Shown: positions 5,661 to 6,968 of the stretch, piece by piece | Position numbering within the stretch: the stretch's first letter is position 1 | Layout of the letters: each line of letters begins with the position of its first letter | Source of the DNA: Flavobacteriia bacterium | GTDB taxonomy: Bacteria > Bacteroidota > Bacteroidia > Flavobacteriales > Flavobacteriaceae | NCBI GenBank assembly: GCA_003973375.1 | Contig: QNYL01000222.1 | Span: 1 to 6,968 of the forward strand | DNA: 6,968 nucleotides | Reading direction: 5' to 3' | Made by a program: the position numbers and the translations under genes | Notes under the pieces: model-generated | Databases searched by the model: none | The model's input: the letters and a program-made list of their open reading frames with translations, nothing else | What the model was told of the DNA's origin: nothing

Positions 5661-5819
5661 GTGTCTGTCCATAAAGTCATTGAATTGAAAAAATTATCTT
5701 TTTGCGCCTTTTCCCTTTTTTTATTTTGCCTAATACACAAGTATTTGCTGCAATAAAAAAAATAAAAATCCATCAAAAATCTTAATCTTTCAAAAATCAA
5801 GCACTTTATAGATAGACAC
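5661..5819 (+). mobile_element. MITE-like element, copy 2 (159 bp, 6-bp target duplication TAATTA)
   Basis: This is the second copy of the element at 1410-1568, in the same orientation and of the same length. It differs at 11 positions, ten of them transitions, with no indels. Its ends are the same 17-bp inverted repeats with two mismatches. The direct repeat TAATTA at 5655-5660 and 5820-5825 reads as the target-site duplication. The copy sits between the divergent methyltransferase and mutS genes, with its right end about 46 bp upstream of the mutS -7 box. Because that box lies outside the element, the insertion need not abolish mutS expression, though it replaces everything upstream. A 65-codon minus-strand frame crosses the element but is not a credible gene. 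Confidence 0.88.
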
Positions 5820-5871
5820 TAATTAGCAAAACTAAGCCCTCTAATCTGTTTCTGTTTTACCTTTAAAATTA

Positions 5872-5879
5872 TATCTTTG
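5872..5879 (+). promoter_or_regulatory. Bacteroidetes-type -7 promoter box for mutS
   Basis: TATCTTTG is a perfect TAnnTTTG match, 52 bp before the TTG start codon. A -33 TTTG is not clear; the nearest candidate is the TGTTT-rich stretch around 5847-5857. The predicted leader is about 45 nt. Confidence 0.5.
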
Positions 5880-5931
5880 TGGCTGTTTGAGGTACATTTT
5901 CCTTTATAAATTAATCTTAAAAAATTCCAGA

Positions 5932-6968
5932 TTGGCTAAAACAAAAAAAGTTACTCCTTTAATGCAGCAATACAACAGTATCAAGACCAAATATCCTGAT
6001 GCCATGCTGTTGTTTCGGGTGGGTGATTTTTATGAAACCTTTGGTGATGATGCTGCAAAAGCTGCTGAAATTCTGGGAATTGTTCTAACAAAAAGAGGTG
6101 CCGGAAGTGAAAGCGAAACCAATCTGGCCGGATTTCCCCATCATTCGCTAAATACCTATCTGCCCAAGCTGGTCAAAGCCGGTTTACGGGTGGCCATCTG
6201 CGATCAGCTGGAAGATCCGAAAATGACAAAAACCATTGTAAAACGCGGTGTTACCGAACTCGTTACCCCGGGTGTAGCCCTCAATGATGAGGTTTTGCAG
6301 GCAAAAACCAATAATTTTCTTGCAGCAGTTCATTTTGGTAAAAAACTGATCGGAGTTTCCTTTCTCGATATTTCCACTGGCGAATTTCTGGTTGCCCAGG
6401 GGGATGCTGAATATATCGATAAACTGCTACAGAATTTTAATCCGAGTGAGATCCTCGTTCAAAAACAGCATAAGAATCGTTTTAAACAGCTTTTCGGAGA
6501 ACAATACTATACATTTTACCTCGACGACTGGGTTTTTCAATACGATTTTGCTTCAGATTCCCTTAACGATCATTTTAAGGTAAAATCCCTAAAAGGTTTT
6601 GGTATTGAAGATCTTACTGAAGGGATCATCTCTGCAGGAGCAGTACTCTATTACCTTTCGGAGACGCGTCACAACAAACTTGAACATATTTCAAACATCC
6701 AGCGGATCATTGAAGATCATTATGTCTGGATGGACCGCTTTACGATACGAAATCTCGAACTTTATTACGCTGCCTCGGCCAATGCGGTTACCCTGCTTGA
6801 TGTGATCGATAAAACCATTTCCCCTATGGGAGGAAGGTTATTAAAACGCTGGCTGGCTCTGCCTTTAAAAAATATTGAAGAGATCAGAAATCGTCAGGAG
6901 GTTGTTAAATATTTTATCGATCATGAAAAGGTTTTTGATCAGATCACATTTCAGATCAAACAGATCAG
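5932..6968 (+). CDS. mutS: DNA mismatch repair protein MutS, N-terminal part (partial)
   Basis: The first 345 codons of MutS, the ATPase clamp that recognises base mismatches and recruits MutL. The product starts M-A-K-T-K-K, then T-P-L-M-Q-Q-Y. Domain I (about 9-120) carries the mismatch-reading F33-Y-E35 motif in G-D-F-Y-E-T-F-G, which identifies MutS1; MutS2 lacks it. The connector domain follows from about 125 (T-P-G-V-A-L-N-D-E), and the core domain begins near 265 with R-N-L-E-L and D-K-T-I-S-P-M-G-G-R-L-L-K-R-W-L. The lever, clamp and ATPase domains lie beyond the window. The start is TTG at 5932: no in-frame ATG exists between the promoter box and the conserved N-terminus, the first ATG in frame is codon 11, and relatives begin M-A-K. 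The frame shows no disruption. Confidence 0.95.
   Translation, partial: MAKTKKVTPLMQQYNSIKTKYPDAMLLFRVGDFYETFGDDAAKAAEILGIVLTKRGAGSESETNLAGFPHHSLNTYLPKLVKAGLRVAICDQLEDPKMTKTIVKRGVTELVTPGVALNDEVLQAKTNNFLAAVHFGKKLIGVSFLDISTGEFLVAQGDAEYIDKLLQNFNPSEILVQKQHKNRFKQLFGEQYYTFYLDDWVFQYDFASDSLNDHFKVKSLKGFGIEDLTEGIISAGAVLYYLSETRHNKLEHISNIQRIIEDHYVWMDRFTIRNLELYYAASANAVTLLDVIDKTISPMGGRLLKRWLALPLKNIEEIRNRQEVVKYFIDHEKVFDQITFQIKQI

Noticed and set aside
5603..5800. 65-codon minus-strand frame
   Set aside because: Most of it is the MITE copy read on one strand, with low-complexity lysine/phenylalanine content and no family resemblance.
6392..6805. Plus-strand frames of 63 and 68 codons within mutS
   Set aside because: They are out-of-frame shadows of the MutS coding sequence, which shows strong family motifs throughout.

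Overview
The window looks like chromosomal DNA from a flavobacterium of the Chryseobacterium/Elizabethkingia type (Weeksellaceae). The DNA is A+T-rich, ribosome binding sites are weak, several genes are preceded by TAnnTTTG boxes typical of Bacteroidetes promoters, and the proteins read as flavobacterial versions of housekeeping families (inference from remembered family sequence, no search run).

Layout. Positions 1-171 (minus) hold the start of a secreted protein that runs off the left edge, 21 bp downstream of a cysteine-rich DUF3109 protein (193-762, minus). A MarC-family membrane protein (832-1410, plus) diverges from DUF3109 and is followed by a small FAD-domain oxidoreductase (1620-2231, plus). 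That gene overlaps tail to tail with a four-gene minus-strand cluster, in transcription order: TrmH-type RNA methyltransferase (5413-4880), HupE/UreJ-like membrane protein (4887-4303), dCMP deaminase (4234-3809) and an S41 C-terminal processing peptidase (3816-2218). Two of its three junctions are 8-bp start/stop overlaps, suggesting translational coupling. After a 518-bp intergenic region, mutS begins at a TTG codon (5932, plus) and runs off the right edge.

Repeats are the most unusual content. Two copies of a 159-bp non-coding element (1410-1568 and 5661-5819) are 93% identical without gaps, have 17-bp terminal inverted repeats, and are each flanked by their own 6-bp direct repeat (TAACTA and TAATTA). 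They behave like a MITE, a non-autonomous transposon. One copy landed on the stop codon of the MarC gene and changed TAA to TAG without altering the protein; the other lies between the methyltransferase and mutS. Beside the second copy is a composite of short tandem repeats: an 8-bp AATGNNNT array on either side of a degenerate CTTTGNG block of about 12-bp period.

The genes do not form a single pathway. They cover nucleotide metabolism (dCMP deaminase), RNA modification, envelope proteolysis, membrane transport and mismatch repair. I see no defence system, prophage, CRISPR, tRNA or rRNA. The best candidate for something undescribed is the MITE family and the octamer-repeat intergenic region, not a new protein system.
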